Part shown: positions 38,129-47,655 of the stretch, in pieces | Layout: each line of letters opens with the position of its first letter | Numbering within the stretch: the first letter of the stretch is position 1 | DNA from: Ignavibacteriae bacterium HGW-Ignavibacteriae-1 | GTDB lineage: Bacteria > Bacteroidota > Ignavibacteria > Kapaibacteriales > UBA2268 | Direction: 5' to 3' | Assembly: GCA_002839825.1 (NCBI GenBank) | Contig: PGYU01000022.1 | Span: forward strand, 1 to 64,000 | DNA: 64,000 nt | Position numbers and translations under genes: made by a program | Notes under the pieces: model-generated | The model's input: the letters and a program-made list of their open reading frames with translations, nothing else | Database searches by the model: none | What the model was told of the DNA's origin: nothing

Positions 38129-39184
38129 ATGAAAAAATTCTTCTTCATCGTTTTGTTTCTATTATGCAATTTGATTGCATTCGCGCAGCCAACTACTATA
38201 ACATACCAGGGTAAGCTGCTTGACAATAGTGACAAGCCGATCAACGAATCGGCTGTAGCATTTACTTTTGCTTTATATGATGCTGAAACAGGTGGCAACA
38301 AAATATGGCCCCCAAATAATTCTGCTGCGACGAAATCCATTGACATAGTAAATGGATTATATTCAGTAATTCTTGGAACTGGTTCAGGCAATGACGAGGT
38401 CATAGAACCGAGCATTTTAAATGGTATTACGCCATATCTGGAAGTTAGAGTAAATTCTACTACACTCCCAAGGACAAGTATTACCAGCGTACCATTTTCG
38501 ATAATATCAAATAATTTAACAGCAAGTGCATGGGCTTCGCCAGGTGCAATTGGCTCGACGGCTCCAAATAGCGGCGCATTTACTACCGTTACTGTAGGAA
38601 CAGGGGCAAATTCATTCACACTTCCTGTTACTCGTGGTAATAATGAGCAAGTTATCGCCTCTGATGGAACTGGAAATACTATTTGGTTGACTCCAATCAA
38701 ATCTCCAACTGATGCAGTAGCCAATGACTTACTTACATTTGATGGTACAAACTGGATTGCAAGAAATATAGTTATACAACCTACCGGCTCAGGTCAAGCC
38801 ATAAATAATATGCAACCATATTTAGTTGTAAATTATAGTATAGCATTACAAGGTATTTACCCATCAAGAAATGGTGCTGATAACTATATCGGCGAAATTT
38901 GTATTTATGGATTCAACTTTGAACCTCAGGGATGGGCGTTGTGTAATGGACAAATTCTTTCTATTTCTCAAAATACGGCGCTGTTTTCTTTGCTGGGAAC
39001 TATGTATGGTGGAAATGGAACAACAACTTTTGCGTTACCTGATTTGAGAGGTAGAACACCTATTCACTATGGGCAAGGACCTGGTTTATCATCAAGAACA
39101 ATAGGTAATGCCGGTGGTACAGAAACCGTAACGATAACAGTTGGTCAGCTTCCAGCACATAGTCATACAGTGATATACGAATAA
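38129..39184 (+). CDS. Exported protein with C-terminal phage tail-collar domain
   Basis: 351 residues. Signal peptide MKKFFFIVLFLLCNLIAFAQ, then an N-terminal domain typical of Bacteroidota exported proteins (ITYQGKLLDNSDKPI ... FALYDAETGG). The last about 95 residues are a tail-collar / microcystin-dependent-protein domain: GEICIYGFNFEPQGWALCNG, LFSLLGTMYGG and ALPDLRGRTPIHYG, ending LPAHSHTVIYE. No phage structural genes surround it, so it is a domesticated domain rather than a prophage piece. It is followed 1 bp later by a subtilase gene and so is probably the first gene of a three-gene operon. A TATTTTTG (38071-38078) might be its -7 element. Confidence 0.85.
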   Translation: MKKFFFIVLFLLCNLIAFAQPTTITYQGKLLDNSDKPINESAVAFTFALYDAETGGNKIWPPNNSAATKSIDIVNGLYSVILGTGSGNDEVIEPSILNGITPYLEVRVNSTTLPRTSITSVPFSIISNNLTASAWASPGAIGSTAPNSGAFTTVTVGTGANSFTLPVTRGNNEQVIASDGTGNTIWLTPIKSPTDAVANDLLTFDGTNWIARNIVIQPTGSGQAINNMQPYLVVNYSIALQGIYPSRNGADNYIGEICIYGFNFEPQGWALCNGQILSISQNTALFSLLGTMYGGNGTTTFALPDLRGRTPIHYGQGPGLSSRTIGNAGGTETVTITVGQLPAHSHTVIYE

Positions 39185-39185
39185 A

Positions 39186-40862
39186 ATGATTATCAAATTA
39201 GCAGCATTTGGCATAATTTTATTATCAAGCATTAACTCGATTTTTGCTAATGATACTTTGTACCATAATTTAGCTTATGATATGCTAAATATAGTTGCTA
39301 AGAAATCAAAGAATAACAAAATGGTAAAGGTTGCAATTGTAGATGATGGTTTTAGATTATCGCACAAAGTTTTAAAGAATTACGTTTTCAAAAATGAGAA
39401 TGAAATTCCGAATAATTTTCGTGATGATGATAAAAACGGTTTTATAGATGATATTTCTGGTTGGGATGTTTCCGATAATGACAATAATGTTGGTATTATT
39501 GAAGGTCGAGAAAGCGAGTTTAAGCACGGAACTTACATTGCCAGCATTATAATAAAAGTATTCGAGCGATATTACGGCGAAGATGCACCAAAATATTTAA
39601 GAATAATTCCTGTAAAAGTTCTGTCTGACCATTCCAAGAATACTTATCTGAAAGATGGTTACAAAGGGATAGAATATGCCTCTAAGATTGGTGCTGATAT
39701 TATTTGCTGTGCTTGGAGTGGTGGTGAATTTGGCGGAGATGAAAAAGCAATTGTTGATGAGGCTTTATCAAAAGGGCAAATTATTGTTAGTTCAGCCGGT
39801 AATTTTTTCACAGAAAATGTCAATTATCCTGCAAAACATGATGGTATCATAACGGTTTCGGGTGTTGATGTTAACTATCGAAAAACTCCAAAAGCTAACT
39901 ACGATATGCGTGTAGATATTTGTGCTCCCGGAGATTCGATTTATGGTGCATATCCCAGTGCTGATAATGCTTTCACTTTCAGTAATGGAACGTCGCCAGC
40001 AACTGCATTCATTTCGGGATGTGTTGCTATACTAAAATCTATAGGATATACTTATAATACAGAATTTATTAAGGATGCTCTGTTTCTTACTGCCAAACCA
40101 ATTGATGGGCATAATCTTACTTATGCCGGAAAATTAGGTGCCGGATTTCCAAATATGGAGAATGCTGTTGAGTACATTCTAAACCCAAGTTATAAGTACA
40201 GTTACTTTAACGAAAAGTTACCCGAAGGTAAGGTTTTATTTGGAGCAAGTAGTAAAATTCAAACTCGATTAATTAATCCTATTGGAGAATATCGTGGAAT
40301 TCATATCTTGCCGATAAAAATTGATAATTCTGCAAAGCTTAAAATATACTCAAATGATTCTGTTTATTACGAAGGTAAGACCAATGAATTCAAAACCGGA
40401 TTATATATCGAAAGTAATGCAATTATGATTGAATCAGGTGCAATAAAAGGTAAGAATAACTCGACTGAAATTAATTATTTTATGCAAACAATTGATTCTA
40501 CGAAATTATTTTGTAACGACGTTGTTTATATAAAAAGCGACTCAGGAATTATAACTGATGGCAGTGGAGAAAATAATTATGCAAACAAATCTGTCTGTAA
40601 ATGGATTATCACTGCATCGGAAAATAAGAGAATCAAACTTGATTTTACAAAAATGCATACCGAACCGAACGTAGATTTTGTATATATTTATGATGGTGAT
40701 ACAAGTTTAAAGGAAAACTTATTAGCTCAGTTTTCAGGAGCTAATAAACCTCCAATAATCACATCAAACACTAACCAGGTTATGATTTGGTTTTTGTCAA
40801 ATGACTTTATAACAGGCAATGGCTGGGAAATGAAATTCGAAGCTGTTGAAAGTATAAATTAA
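39186..40862 (+). CDS. Secreted subtilisin-like (S8) protease with C-terminal CUB domain
   Basis: 558 residues. Signal peptide at about 1-21. Catalytic triad of the S8 family: D53 (VAIVDDG), H114 (FKHGTYIAS) and S270 (NGTSPATAF), plus the oxyanion Asn N206 (SSAGN). An aspartate-rich insertion DDDKNGFIDD (about 80-90) may bind calcium. The C-terminal about 110 residues look like a CUB domain (NYANKSVCKWIITA ... VDFVYIYDGD). No T9SS sorting tail is visible. Placed 1 bp after the tail-collar gene and 18 bp before the IPTL-CTERM gene. It may process one of its neighbours; this is inference. Confidence 0.9.
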   Translation: MIIKLAAFGIILLSSINSIFANDTLYHNLAYDMLNIVAKKSKNNKMVKVAIVDDGFRLSHKVLKNYVFKNENEIPNNFRDDDKNGFIDDISGWDVSDNDNNVGIIEGRESEFKHGTYIASIIIKVFERYYGEDAPKYLRIIPVKVLSDHSKNTYLKDGYKGIEYASKIGADIICCAWSGGEFGGDEKAIVDEALSKGQIIVSSAGNFFTENVNYPAKHDGIITVSGVDVNYRKTPKANYDMRVDICAPGDSIYGAYPSADNAFTFSNGTSPATAFISGCVAILKSIGYTYNTEFIKDALFLTAKPIDGHNLTYAGKLGAGFPNMENAVEYILNPSYKYSYFNEKLPEGKVLFGASSKIQTRLINPIGEYRGIHILPIKIDNSAKLKIYSNDSVYYEGKTNEFKTGLYIESNAIMIESGAIKGKNNSTEINYFMQTIDSTKLFCNDVVYIKSDSGIITDGSGENNYANKSVCKWIITASENKRIKLDFTKMHTEPNVDFVYIYDGDTSLKENLLAQFSGANKPPIITSNTNQVMIWFLSNDFITGNGWEMKFEAVESIN

Positions 40863-40880
40863 ATTTTTAGGCGAAATATA

Positions 40881-41513
40881 ATGATTCAAAATAAAATTAT
40901 CAAATTACTAATATCTATATTTTTATTAATATTGATGATATCAGTGATTGCAAACAGCCAAACCAAAAAAGCAGATGTTTTTCCTTCAGGTGGCGGGCAA
41001 TCGGAAAATTCTCAGTACAAGAATTTCGGAACCACTGCTCAACCGGCGGCGAGCACAAGCTCAAATTCTACCTACAAAAATAAGGAAGGTTTTCTAAATG
41101 CCCAGGATTTATTCGGAGCAACGATTTTAACCCAACCGGTTTATAATATCACCAATAATTCGGCAATAAGTGGTGGCTCTATCAATTTGACTAAATATGA
41201 TAGCGATGTCCTCGAAAAAGGCGTCGTTTGGTCAACTTCTGCAATGCCAACAATTGAAGTTTACACCGGATTAACCGAACAAGGAGCCGGACCAACGAGT
41301 GGCAATTCTACAACATTCGCATCAAATCTGACCGGACTTCAGTTAGGCACAAAGTATTATGTCCGTGCTTACATGGTGAATGCTGATGGCATATTCTACG
41401 GTCAGCAACGCATCTTCACCACCATCCCGACTCTTGGCGAATGGGGTTTAATAGCTCTCGGACTCCTTTTCGCAAGTTTTGGTGGCTGGTTCGTTATGCG
41501 GAAAATGGTGTAA
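40881..41513 (+). CDS. IPTL-CTERM sorting-domain protein
   Basis: 210 residues. N-terminal signal segment (about 8-28), a low-complexity Ser/Asn-rich stretch, a fibronectin III-like module (about 75-180), and a C-terminal IPTL-CTERM signal: IPTLGEWGLIALGLL, then a hydrophobic helix and a final basic RKM. Such tails are recognised by an exosortase-type membrane enzyme, which is not in this window. A protein sorted by that route inside a genome full of T9SS cargo is notable. Last gene of the tail-collar / subtilase / IPTL set. Confidence 0.85.
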   Translation: MIQNKIIKLLISIFLLILMISVIANSQTKKADVFPSGGGQSENSQYKNFGTTAQPAASTSSNSTYKNKEGFLNAQDLFGATILTQPVYNITNNSAISGGSINLTKYDSDVLEKGVVWSTSAMPTIEVYTGLTEQGAGPTSGNSTTFASNLTGLQLGTKYYVRAYMVNADGIFYGQQRIFTTIPTLGEWGLIALGLLFASFGGWFVMRKMV

Positions 41514-41530
41514 GTTGGGACTTGGGACTT

Positions 41531-41554
41531 GGGGTTTGGGGTTCGGGGTTTGGG
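41531..41554 (+). other. G-quadruplex-type motif
   Basis: GGGG-TTT-GGGG-TTC-GGGG-TTT-GGG: four G runs with 3-nt loops on the plus strand, 17 bp after the IPTL-CTERM stop. It meets the classic G4 pattern and stands out in AT-rich DNA. Confidence 0.7.
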
Positions 41555-41580
41555 TGTTATATCCTGAAGGGATAGAATAT

Positions 41581-41775
41581 GAATAAGCCCGTATGAAATG
41601 CGGGGAAAGAAGCATATGCAATTTTCAAACCACGAAGTGGTTAAATATGAATAACCCCGTATGAAATGCGGGGAAAGAATCATATGCAATTTTCAAACCA
41701 CGAAGTGGTTAAATATGAATAAACCCGTATGAAAAGTGGTTAAATATGAATAAACCCGTATGAAATGCGGGGAAA
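41581..41775. repeat. 68-bp tandem repeat, about three and a half copies
   Basis: Units begin GAATAA at 41581, 41649, 41717 and 41748. The first two steps are 68 bp; the third unit is cut to 31 bp by an internal deletion. Each full unit contains CCCGTATGAAATGCGGGG and CCACGAAGTGG, both self-complementary, so every unit can form two hairpins. Non-coding. Confidence 0.85.
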
Positions 41776-41806
41776 GAGAGTAATTTTATTGTCCTAATAA
41801 TTCTTT

Positions 41807-41905
41807 CCCACGGTTAAAACCGTGGGCTATGTTTTGGGACAGAACGCTGTTGCGGTCCCTACATATTTCACAAAACCCACGAATAAATTCATGGGCTATG
41901 TTTTC
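41807..41905. repeat. Composite dispersed element with 9-bp hairpin
   Basis: CCCACGGTT-AA-AACCGTGGG (41807-41826) followed by GGGACAGAACGCTGTTGCGG. The same composite recurs at 44663-44720, and scraps at about 19383 and 22078. A variant (CCACGAATAAATTCATGGG) follows near 41875. Confidence 0.85.
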
Positions 41906-41909
41906 TTTT

Positions 41910-44447
41910 TTATCTAATCAAATTCATTTTACCGGATTGAATTATTTCGCCAATCTTGAGAGTGTAAATATATATTCCCGTCGGCACTGCTATGTCGTTC
42001 GCATCCAAGCCGTTCCAAATCATAGAATATGAATTTGCGGGAACATTTTGGTCGAATAAAGTGATAACCCTATTACCCTGAATATCGTAAATGCTCAAAT
42101 TAGCTTTTTGACCATCCAAATTCCAAGGGATTACAAAATTGATGACAGTTGTATGATTGAATGGATTAGGATGATTTTTCATCCGAATGTTATTTGTTGC
42201 CAAAGGTAAATCTTCGGTGCTATTGCTGATATATGTGAATAATGACATTATATCGCCATCGGGCTTATTTCCCTCTTTATCTGCAAGATACAAATTTGTA
42301 GAAGCCGGGCGATATGCCGGGGCGCCATCCATTTCCCGCCATTCTTCATTTGTAAGTCGTTTGAAATCATTAGAAATAAACTCGTAATAGCTCGAAACAG
42401 GACCTATATATGAGCGCATTCCACCTTCTGGCGTGGGTGCAGTTATCACAGCCATATTAATTTTACCTGTACCGGCATGCAATACCCAGCCTACTTTATT
42501 GCCAAATTCATCTGTGGGAATTGTGTGTACGTCTGCCACGACAGCTTTGTCGGAGTCAAATCCATCATCTTCTAAATAATCATACTTGAATTCATTTGCA
42601 GTAAAATTTGGATATAGCCCCATATACCACCCGAGATCAGCTCCTCCGCAACTCATATCTTTCTTTATAGTGGAACATAAAAAATCAATATCACTTTCAG
42701 AATATTCTTCTCCGGCAAGTATTTTTTCTGAAATGGACTTAAGGTTATCGCAGGCATACTCCCAATAATGATATGTATTTTGGATGGTATAGGGAAGAAA
42801 ATCGTTAATTCTCTTTACTAAATTCTTCATTTCTTCATATAATTCAGGGACGGGCTCTACATAGCCATGAGGATATGAACAAAGATCACCATTTGTATAT
42901 GGTTGTTTGCCATATAATAGGAAGTCATGTCGGAGTTCCGCCCATGAAGCAAGTTGTGTGTTCATTGTCTTTTGCCACCAAGCAGCAGTCTGCATAAAAG
43001 GAGGTAAATTTTCACGATTCAAAGGCGGATTCAATGAACGAATTGAATTTATCCAACTACCATAAACATTTTCATCCCAAAAGCTATCATCATATGAATC
43101 AATCAGATACCGAAGTGCAGCTAAATTTGAGGAATAAGGATATTTTTTTAATTCTTTCTGCATTAATTGTATAGCGGCATCATTTCCAAGTGAAAAAAGA
43201 ATATCTAAAGTCTGAGGTACCATTCTTCCAACTTTTCCGCCTTTATATAGAATTTTGTCATATGTAACATTCGCAGTTATAAATCCGTCAATAATTGGTC
43301 TTTGCCCCATTAGTAAAAATGCCGCAGGTGGCACTACTTGGTTCGGGTCGAAAGGGTCAGAAAATAGTATCTGCGAACTATATAGCTGATTTGCAGAATT
43401 TAACTCAAGAATTTTATTTCGGAAAATTTCTAATTTATTAGTATCGGCAAGCTCAAGAGCAGTAATTTGGAGCTCATCCATAGCATTAATAATTTCCCAT
43501 AAATTAATGTTATCTTGCCTACCTACAAGAATTACCAGCATACTGTCTATCCACGCAAAATCCTTATCAGCACCTGATCTATGTACTGTTTCTGCAATCA
43601 AACCTGTCAAAAGCGTCATTTGGTCTAAGTCACCTTTTGTGAAATAATTAACAGGGTCAAATTTGGGTGCCGAGATTAAAATTTCCGTTCTACCAAGCCA
43701 CATCATAGCTTGAAAGTATCTTTGTAAATTAACACTTCTGGTATAATGCCCACGAATTTGAAACTGACTGAAATCTAATTTGCGAGGACTATCGCAAAAA
43801 AGAGGATATTCTACAGGCGATAAATCTTTAACCATTTGCTTTATTTCTTCAACTTTAGCTTGATTATCAGGGAATGTACATTCAAATTGAGTGGTAAGCA
43901 ACATTTCTGTTACCGAGAAATATAAATCCATATCTAACAAGGCTTTGTAGTAATTGTCCGGCAAATCGCTTGTGTCAATGCCTTTCATGTATTCTTTTAC
44001 GGTATTGATACCGGTTTCAAGTCTTGGTGATATATTGCCCTCTTCAATATTCGGTAATATACTGCTATAAGTGTAATGTAGCGCATGAAGCATTGCATCT
44101 GCGGAAATATAAATAGGCATATCCTTGATGAAAACATCCCAAAATCCATGGATAAATGTCGGGTAGTTCAATCTTTCCGTGACCATGAAGCCATGTTTTG
44201 CAATTAAAGCTTTTTCATAATCAGTCAATGTGTAAACGGAATCAATTTCTTTCGAAAAATCGGCATTCATGAAATCTGTGTTTGCTTCTTTGAGAAAAGC
44301 TCCGGCGGGATACATCCCAAGCAAATCATCTACGCTCATGTCCTTGTGCTCTTCAAGGAATTTGATATATTCCTCCACTTTAAAATCCGCTTGCGTGGAA
44401 GTAGAAGCAAACAACAAAGCTAAAATAATAGTCAAAAACTTTTTCAT
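41910..44447 (-). CDS. DUF3160 protein with T9SS sorting domain
   Basis: 845 residues. Signal peptide MKKFLTIILALLFASTSTQA. The long helical body matches the DUF3160 family, with LTDYEKALIAKHGFMV near the start, ISADAMLHALHYTYSS, and GGMRSYIGPVSSYYEF near the end. The function of the family is not known to me. The C-terminal about 85 residues are a FlgD-like Ig fold and sorting tail (NHPNPFNHTTVINF ... GKMNLIR), so it should leave the cell by T9SS. Isolated between two repeat-rich gaps. Confidence 0.88.
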   Translation of the reverse strand: MKKFLTIILALLFASTSTQADFKVEEYIKFLEEHKDMSVDDLLGMYPAGAFLKEANTDFMNADFSKEIDSVYTLTDYEKALIAKHGFMVTERLNYPTFIHGFWDVFIKDMPIYISADAMLHALHYTYSSILPNIEEGNISPRLETGINTVKEYMKGIDTSDLPDNYYKALLDMDLYFSVTEMLLTTQFECTFPDNQAKVEEIKQMVKDLSPVEYPLFCDSPRKLDFSQFQIRGHYTRSVNLQRYFQAMMWLGRTEILISAPKFDPVNYFTKGDLDQMTLLTGLIAETVHRSGADKDFAWIDSMLVILVGRQDNINLWEIINAMDELQITALELADTNKLEIFRNKILELNSANQLYSSQILFSDPFDPNQVVPPAAFLLMGQRPIIDGFITANVTYDKILYKGGKVGRMVPQTLDILFSLGNDAAIQLMQKELKKYPYSSNLAALRYLIDSYDDSFWDENVYGSWINSIRSLNPPLNRENLPPFMQTAAWWQKTMNTQLASWAELRHDFLLYGKQPYTNGDLCSYPHGYVEPVPELYEEMKNLVKRINDFLPYTIQNTYHYWEYACDNLKSISEKILAGEEYSESDIDFLCSTIKKDMSCGGADLGWYMGLYPNFTANEFKYDYLEDDGFDSDKAVVADVHTIPTDEFGNKVGWVLHAGTGKINMAVITAPTPEGGMRSYIGPVSSYYEFISNDFKRLTNEEWREMDGAPAYRPASTNLYLADKEGNKPDGDIMSLFTYISNSTEDLPLATNNIRMKNHPNPFNHTTVINFVIPWNLDGQKANLSIYDIQGNRVITLFDQNVPANSYSMIWNGLDANDIAVPTGIYIYTLKIGEIIQSGKMNLIR

Positions 44448-44577
44448 AGTCTATCCTTCAAATTTTCAAATTTGTACCTTCATATATTATATGACACAAA
44501 AAAATGGAATTTGTTCCCGGAAATTGTGATTTTTTTTCGTTTCAGGTGTAACAACTTACCGAACAAATTCAAGAAGA

Positions 44578-44720
44578 GACACGGCGCGCCGTGTCCCTAC
44601 GATATTAATTCCCCTCTTGAGGGGTGTCTGCGAAGCAGACGGAGTGGTTTGTATTGTTTTCACCCACGGTTAAAACCGTGGGCTATGTTTTGGACAGAAC
44701 GCTGTTGCGGTCCCTACAAT
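44578..44720. repeat. Cluster of palindromic dispersed elements
   Basis: Contains a perfect 18-bp palindrome GACACGGCGCGCCGTGTC (44578-44595), CCCCTC-TTGA-GGGG, the hairpin GTCTGC-GAA-GCAGAC, and the CCCACGGTT/AACCGTGGG composite (44663-44720) shared with 41807-41865. No gene. Confidence 0.85.
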
Positions 44721-44726
44721 TAACAT

Positions 44727-45908
44727 CTAATCCATGCTTTGCAATGCGTAGAATTTTAAGTATGAGGTTTCGGGCATTGGCGGATAAACCGGATGGTCTG
44801 GGGCTTGGGAGCCGCGATAAATCATATTAACGGTTTTGTCCGCTCGCAAAGCTGCTCTTGCGATGATGTCGTAAAAGACATCTTCATAGATGTGGTGCGA
44901 GCAACTTGCAGTTAGCAAAATTCCATTAGGTGCTAAGGCTTCGAGAGCGATTTGGTTCATTTTTAAGTAAGCTGCTTTTGCGTTTGTTACAGATTTTTTA
45001 TTTTTTGCAAAAGCCGGAGGGTCGAGAATAATTATATCCCATTTTTTATCGGGATTATTCTTGAAAAAGTCGAAAACATCTTGCGTAATAAAATTAATAT
45101 TATAATTATTATTTGCTGCATTTTGCTTTGCTAATTCAATTGCCGATGCTGATGAATCTACTGCCGTAATTTCTGCCGCACCACCATAAGCTGAATTTAG
45201 GGCAAATCCGCCGATATGTGTAAAGCAATCCAGCACCTTTTTTCCGCGACTAATTTGCGATAATAAATGTCTGTTATTACATTGGTCTAAGAAATAACCC
45301 GTTTTTTGCCCGTCGGAAATATTAATATTTATTTTAATTTCTCTATCATTTATTTGAATTAATTCAGGAATTTCGCCAAATAGAATTTCATCTATTGTGG
45401 ACAGACCTTCGATTTCGCGAGATTTAGAATTTGCTTTTAAAATAATTCCTTTCGCATTTGAATCAATTTCCAAAATTGTGTCGGCAATTAATTTTTTCAT
45501 ACTCTCAAATCCGGCAGATTGAATCTGAACGGCATAATACGAGCCATATTTGTCAATGATTAATCCGGGCAACAAATCCGATTCGCCAAACACCATGCGG
45601 TAGCTGTCAGAATTCGCTAATAATTGTTTGCGGCGATTATTTGCTCCGATAATTCGATATTTAATTAATTCGGAAATATTTGAATTAACTTCAGTTAGCA
45701 ATAATCGCAATGAAATCAAGCTGTTAGGATTATAGAATGCCACACCCAGACTGACGTTATCGCCGGCAATAGCTTCAACTAAAGTTCCGGCTTCAATTTT
45801 TGGTACTTCAACAAGTTCATTGCTGAAAATCCACAAATACCCGCTTTGGTATTTGTTATGATACTTTTTTAATTGTATTTTCGGGATTAATTTGTCGGAG
45901 TCGCCCAT
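44727..45908 (-). CDS. rlmI: PUA-domain class I rRNA methyltransferase (RlmI-like)
   Basis: 393 residues. N-terminal PUA domain (about 8-75, HNKYQSGYLWIFSNEL), then an SAM-binding Rossmann fold with VLDCFTHIGGFAL (motif I) and IILDPPAFAKNKK (catalytic loop). It fits the RlmI/YccW family that methylates C5 of cytosine in 23S rRNA (C1962 in E. coli); exact site specificity is inferred. Its start overlaps the end of rimO by 22 bp, so two translation-apparatus modification enzymes are coupled. Confidence 0.88.
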   Translation of the reverse strand: MGDSDKLIPKIQLKKYHNKYQSGYLWIFSNELVEVPKIEAGTLVEAIAGDNVSLGVAFYNPNSLISLRLLLTEVNSNISELIKYRIIGANNRRKQLLANSDSYRMVFGESDLLPGLIIDKYGSYYAVQIQSAGFESMKKLIADTILEIDSNAKGIILKANSKSREIEGLSTIDEILFGEIPELIQINDREIKININISDGQKTGYFLDQCNNRHLLSQISRGKKVLDCFTHIGGFALNSAYGGAAEITAVDSSASAIELAKQNAANNNYNINFITQDVFDFFKNNPDKKWDIIILDPPAFAKNKKSVTNAKAAYLKMNQIALEALAPNGILLTASCSHHIYEDVFYDIIARAALRADKTVNMIYRGSQAPDHPVYPPMPETSYLKFYALQSMD

Positions 45909-47197
45909 AAATCGTATTCTTCTGCTTTGTTAATAATAACTTCCATAATATCTCCATTTTGCAATTCGGCATCCGATTCGACAAACACAAAATTGTCCAC
46001 TTCCGGTGCGTCATGGCGGCTACGTGCTATATAATGCCCGTTTTCTCGCCCGTCAATCATGACCTCGATTTTTTTGCCGATTTTAGCATTATTTTTCTTG
46101 AGCGAAATTTCCTGCTGCACCAACATAAGTCTGCCGCGGCGTTCATCTTTGACACTTTGTGGAATTGGGTCGCCAAGCGGATAAGCCGAAGTTCCTTCTT
46201 CGTGCGAATAAGTAAACACGCCGACTCTGTCAAGCTCGGTCTCGCGGATAAAGTCTAATAGCATCTCAAAATCTTGCTCAGTTTCGTTAGGATAGCCGAC
46301 AATAAATGTGCTACGAATTGCAACATTCGGAATTTTTTCGCGAATTGTATCGACTAAATTCTTGATTTTAAATGCTTTAATTCCGCGTTTCATTGATTTC
46401 AGAACATTATCCGAAATGTGTTGGAGCGGAATATCAATATAATTACATAATTTTGGGTGATTGGCGATTACGTCCAATATTTCGTGAGGAAATTGGCGCG
46501 GATATGCATACATCAGGCGCACCCATTTCAGTTCTTCGATATCGGCAATATTTTGCAAAAGCTGGGCTAAAATTTGTTTCCCGGAGGCATCTTTTCCATA
46601 ATATGTGCTGTCTTGTGCTATCAGGACCAATTCCTTGGTACCGTTTTTAGCAAGTCTGCGCGCTTCGTTCAGCAATTTATCTTGCGGCTCGGAAATGTGC
46701 TTGCCGCGCATGAGCGGAATCGCACAAAATGAGCACTTTTGATTACAACCTTCCGAAATTTTCAGATAAGCATAATGCTTGGGAGTGAATAAGGCTCGCT
46801 CTCCATGCAAAATGTACTTTGAGTCGCCCTTAAGGATTTTCAGGATTTTCTCGTCAGAATTTATACCCAAGAAAAAGTCAACATTTTTGATTTGAGTGCT
46901 CAGTTCCTTGTTGTAGCGCTCGCTTAGGCAGCCCGTTACAATCAGCTTTTTCAACTTTCCGCGGCGCCGCATATCTGCAGCTTGCAGTATCAGTTGTACA
47001 TTTTCCTCTTTTGCCGACTTTATAAAGCCGCAAGTGTTGATTATCAAAGCATCGGCTGTATCGGCATTGTCGGTATATTCAAAACCGTTAGCCAAAAGCA
47101 AGCCCGTGAATCGCTCCGAATCAACAAGATTTTTAGCACAACCGAGTGTCATCACGTTGATACTTTTAATCGTTTTATCTATTTCAATCTTTCGCAT
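45887..47197 (-). CDS. rimO: Ribosomal protein S12 methylthiotransferase RimO
   Basis: 436 residues. N-terminal MTTase domain with cysteines in MTLGCAKN, INTCGF and GCLSE holding one Fe-S cluster; radical SAM domain with CNQKCSFC (CxxxCxxC); C-terminal TRAM domain (about 370-436). The LGCAKNLVDSE opening and the GKHISEP segment favour RimO over MiaB. It adds a methylthio group to an aspartate of ribosomal protein S12. Upstream and overlapping with rlmI. Confidence 0.95.
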   Translation of the reverse strand: MRKIEIDKTIKSINVMTLGCAKNLVDSERFTGLLLANGFEYTDNADTADALIINTCGFIKSAKEENVQLILQAADMRRRGKLKKLIVTGCLSERYNKELSTQIKNVDFFLGINSDEKILKILKGDSKYILHGERALFTPKHYAYLKISEGCNQKCSFCAIPLMRGKHISEPQDKLLNEARRLAKNGTKELVLIAQDSTYYGKDASGKQILAQLLQNIADIEELKWVRLMYAYPRQFPHEILDVIANHPKLCNYIDIPLQHISDNVLKSMKRGIKAFKIKNLVDTIREKIPNVAIRSTFIVGYPNETEQDFEMLLDFIRETELDRVGVFTYSHEEGTSAYPLGDPIPQSVKDERRGRLMLVQQEISLKKNNAKIGKKIEVMIDGRENGHYIARSRHDAPEVDNFVFVESDAELQNGDIMEVIINKAEEYDLWATPTN

Positions 47198-47274
47198 AAT
47201 CTCTAAGTATAAATACTACAATTATATATAGACGTCAGATTTGGATTTTATGATAAAAAGTTTGCGAATGGCGA

Positions 47275-47655
47275 TTATTGCGCTTTGGATTTCTTATACC
47301 AGATGTTTGTAAGATGCTCGATTCGGCTATTGCATCTGTCTTTGACGACTGAAAATTCGAGATTCCCGCCTATTAACACATATTGGTAAATGCCGGTATC
47401 ACCTTTGCAGCGAGCAATGTCGGGATAGTTGAGGAAGTAAACATAGCCCTTGTTGTGCCAAAGAGTGCCTTCGATTGTTGCACCCGAACCATCTTGAAGT
47501 TGAACGGCGAAAGTTTCATCCTTGGTAATCTCTAAGCTGCTACTGTCAAACCGGCTAATCCAGTTACCTTCGAGCTCTACATACTTCTCGTCCTCGTCCT
47601 TGTGGGAGCACGAGATAATCATCACAAAAAATAATATGTACATCAATTTCGCCAT
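47275..47655 (-). CDS. Small predicted lipoprotein
   Basis: 126 residues from the ATG at 47655; an in-frame TTG two codons earlier is less likely, and an ATG four codons later is possible. Signal peptide with lipobox IISC, followed by SHKDEDEKY. The body is short and beta-rich (LEGNWISRFDSSSLEI ... TIEGTLWHNKGYVYF), reminiscent of small lipocalin-like lipoproteins. No motif decides a function. Confidence 0.7.
   Translation of the reverse strand: MAKLMYILFFVMIISCSHKDEDEKYVELEGNWISRFDSSSLEITKDETFAVQLQDGSGATIEGTLWHNKGYVYFLNYPDIARCKGDTGIYQYVLIGGNLEFSVVKDRCNSRIEHLTNIWYKKSKAQ

Noticed and set aside
38129-39184. Prophage remnant because of the tail-collar domain
   Set aside because: No other phage gene lies nearby, the protein has a signal peptide and a Bacteroidota-type N-terminal domain, and it sits in an operon with a protease.
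41402-41689. Minus-strand 95-codon frame over the end of the IPTL gene and the tandem repeat
   Set aside because: It covers the coding end of a clear gene and non-coding repeats, with no ribosome site.
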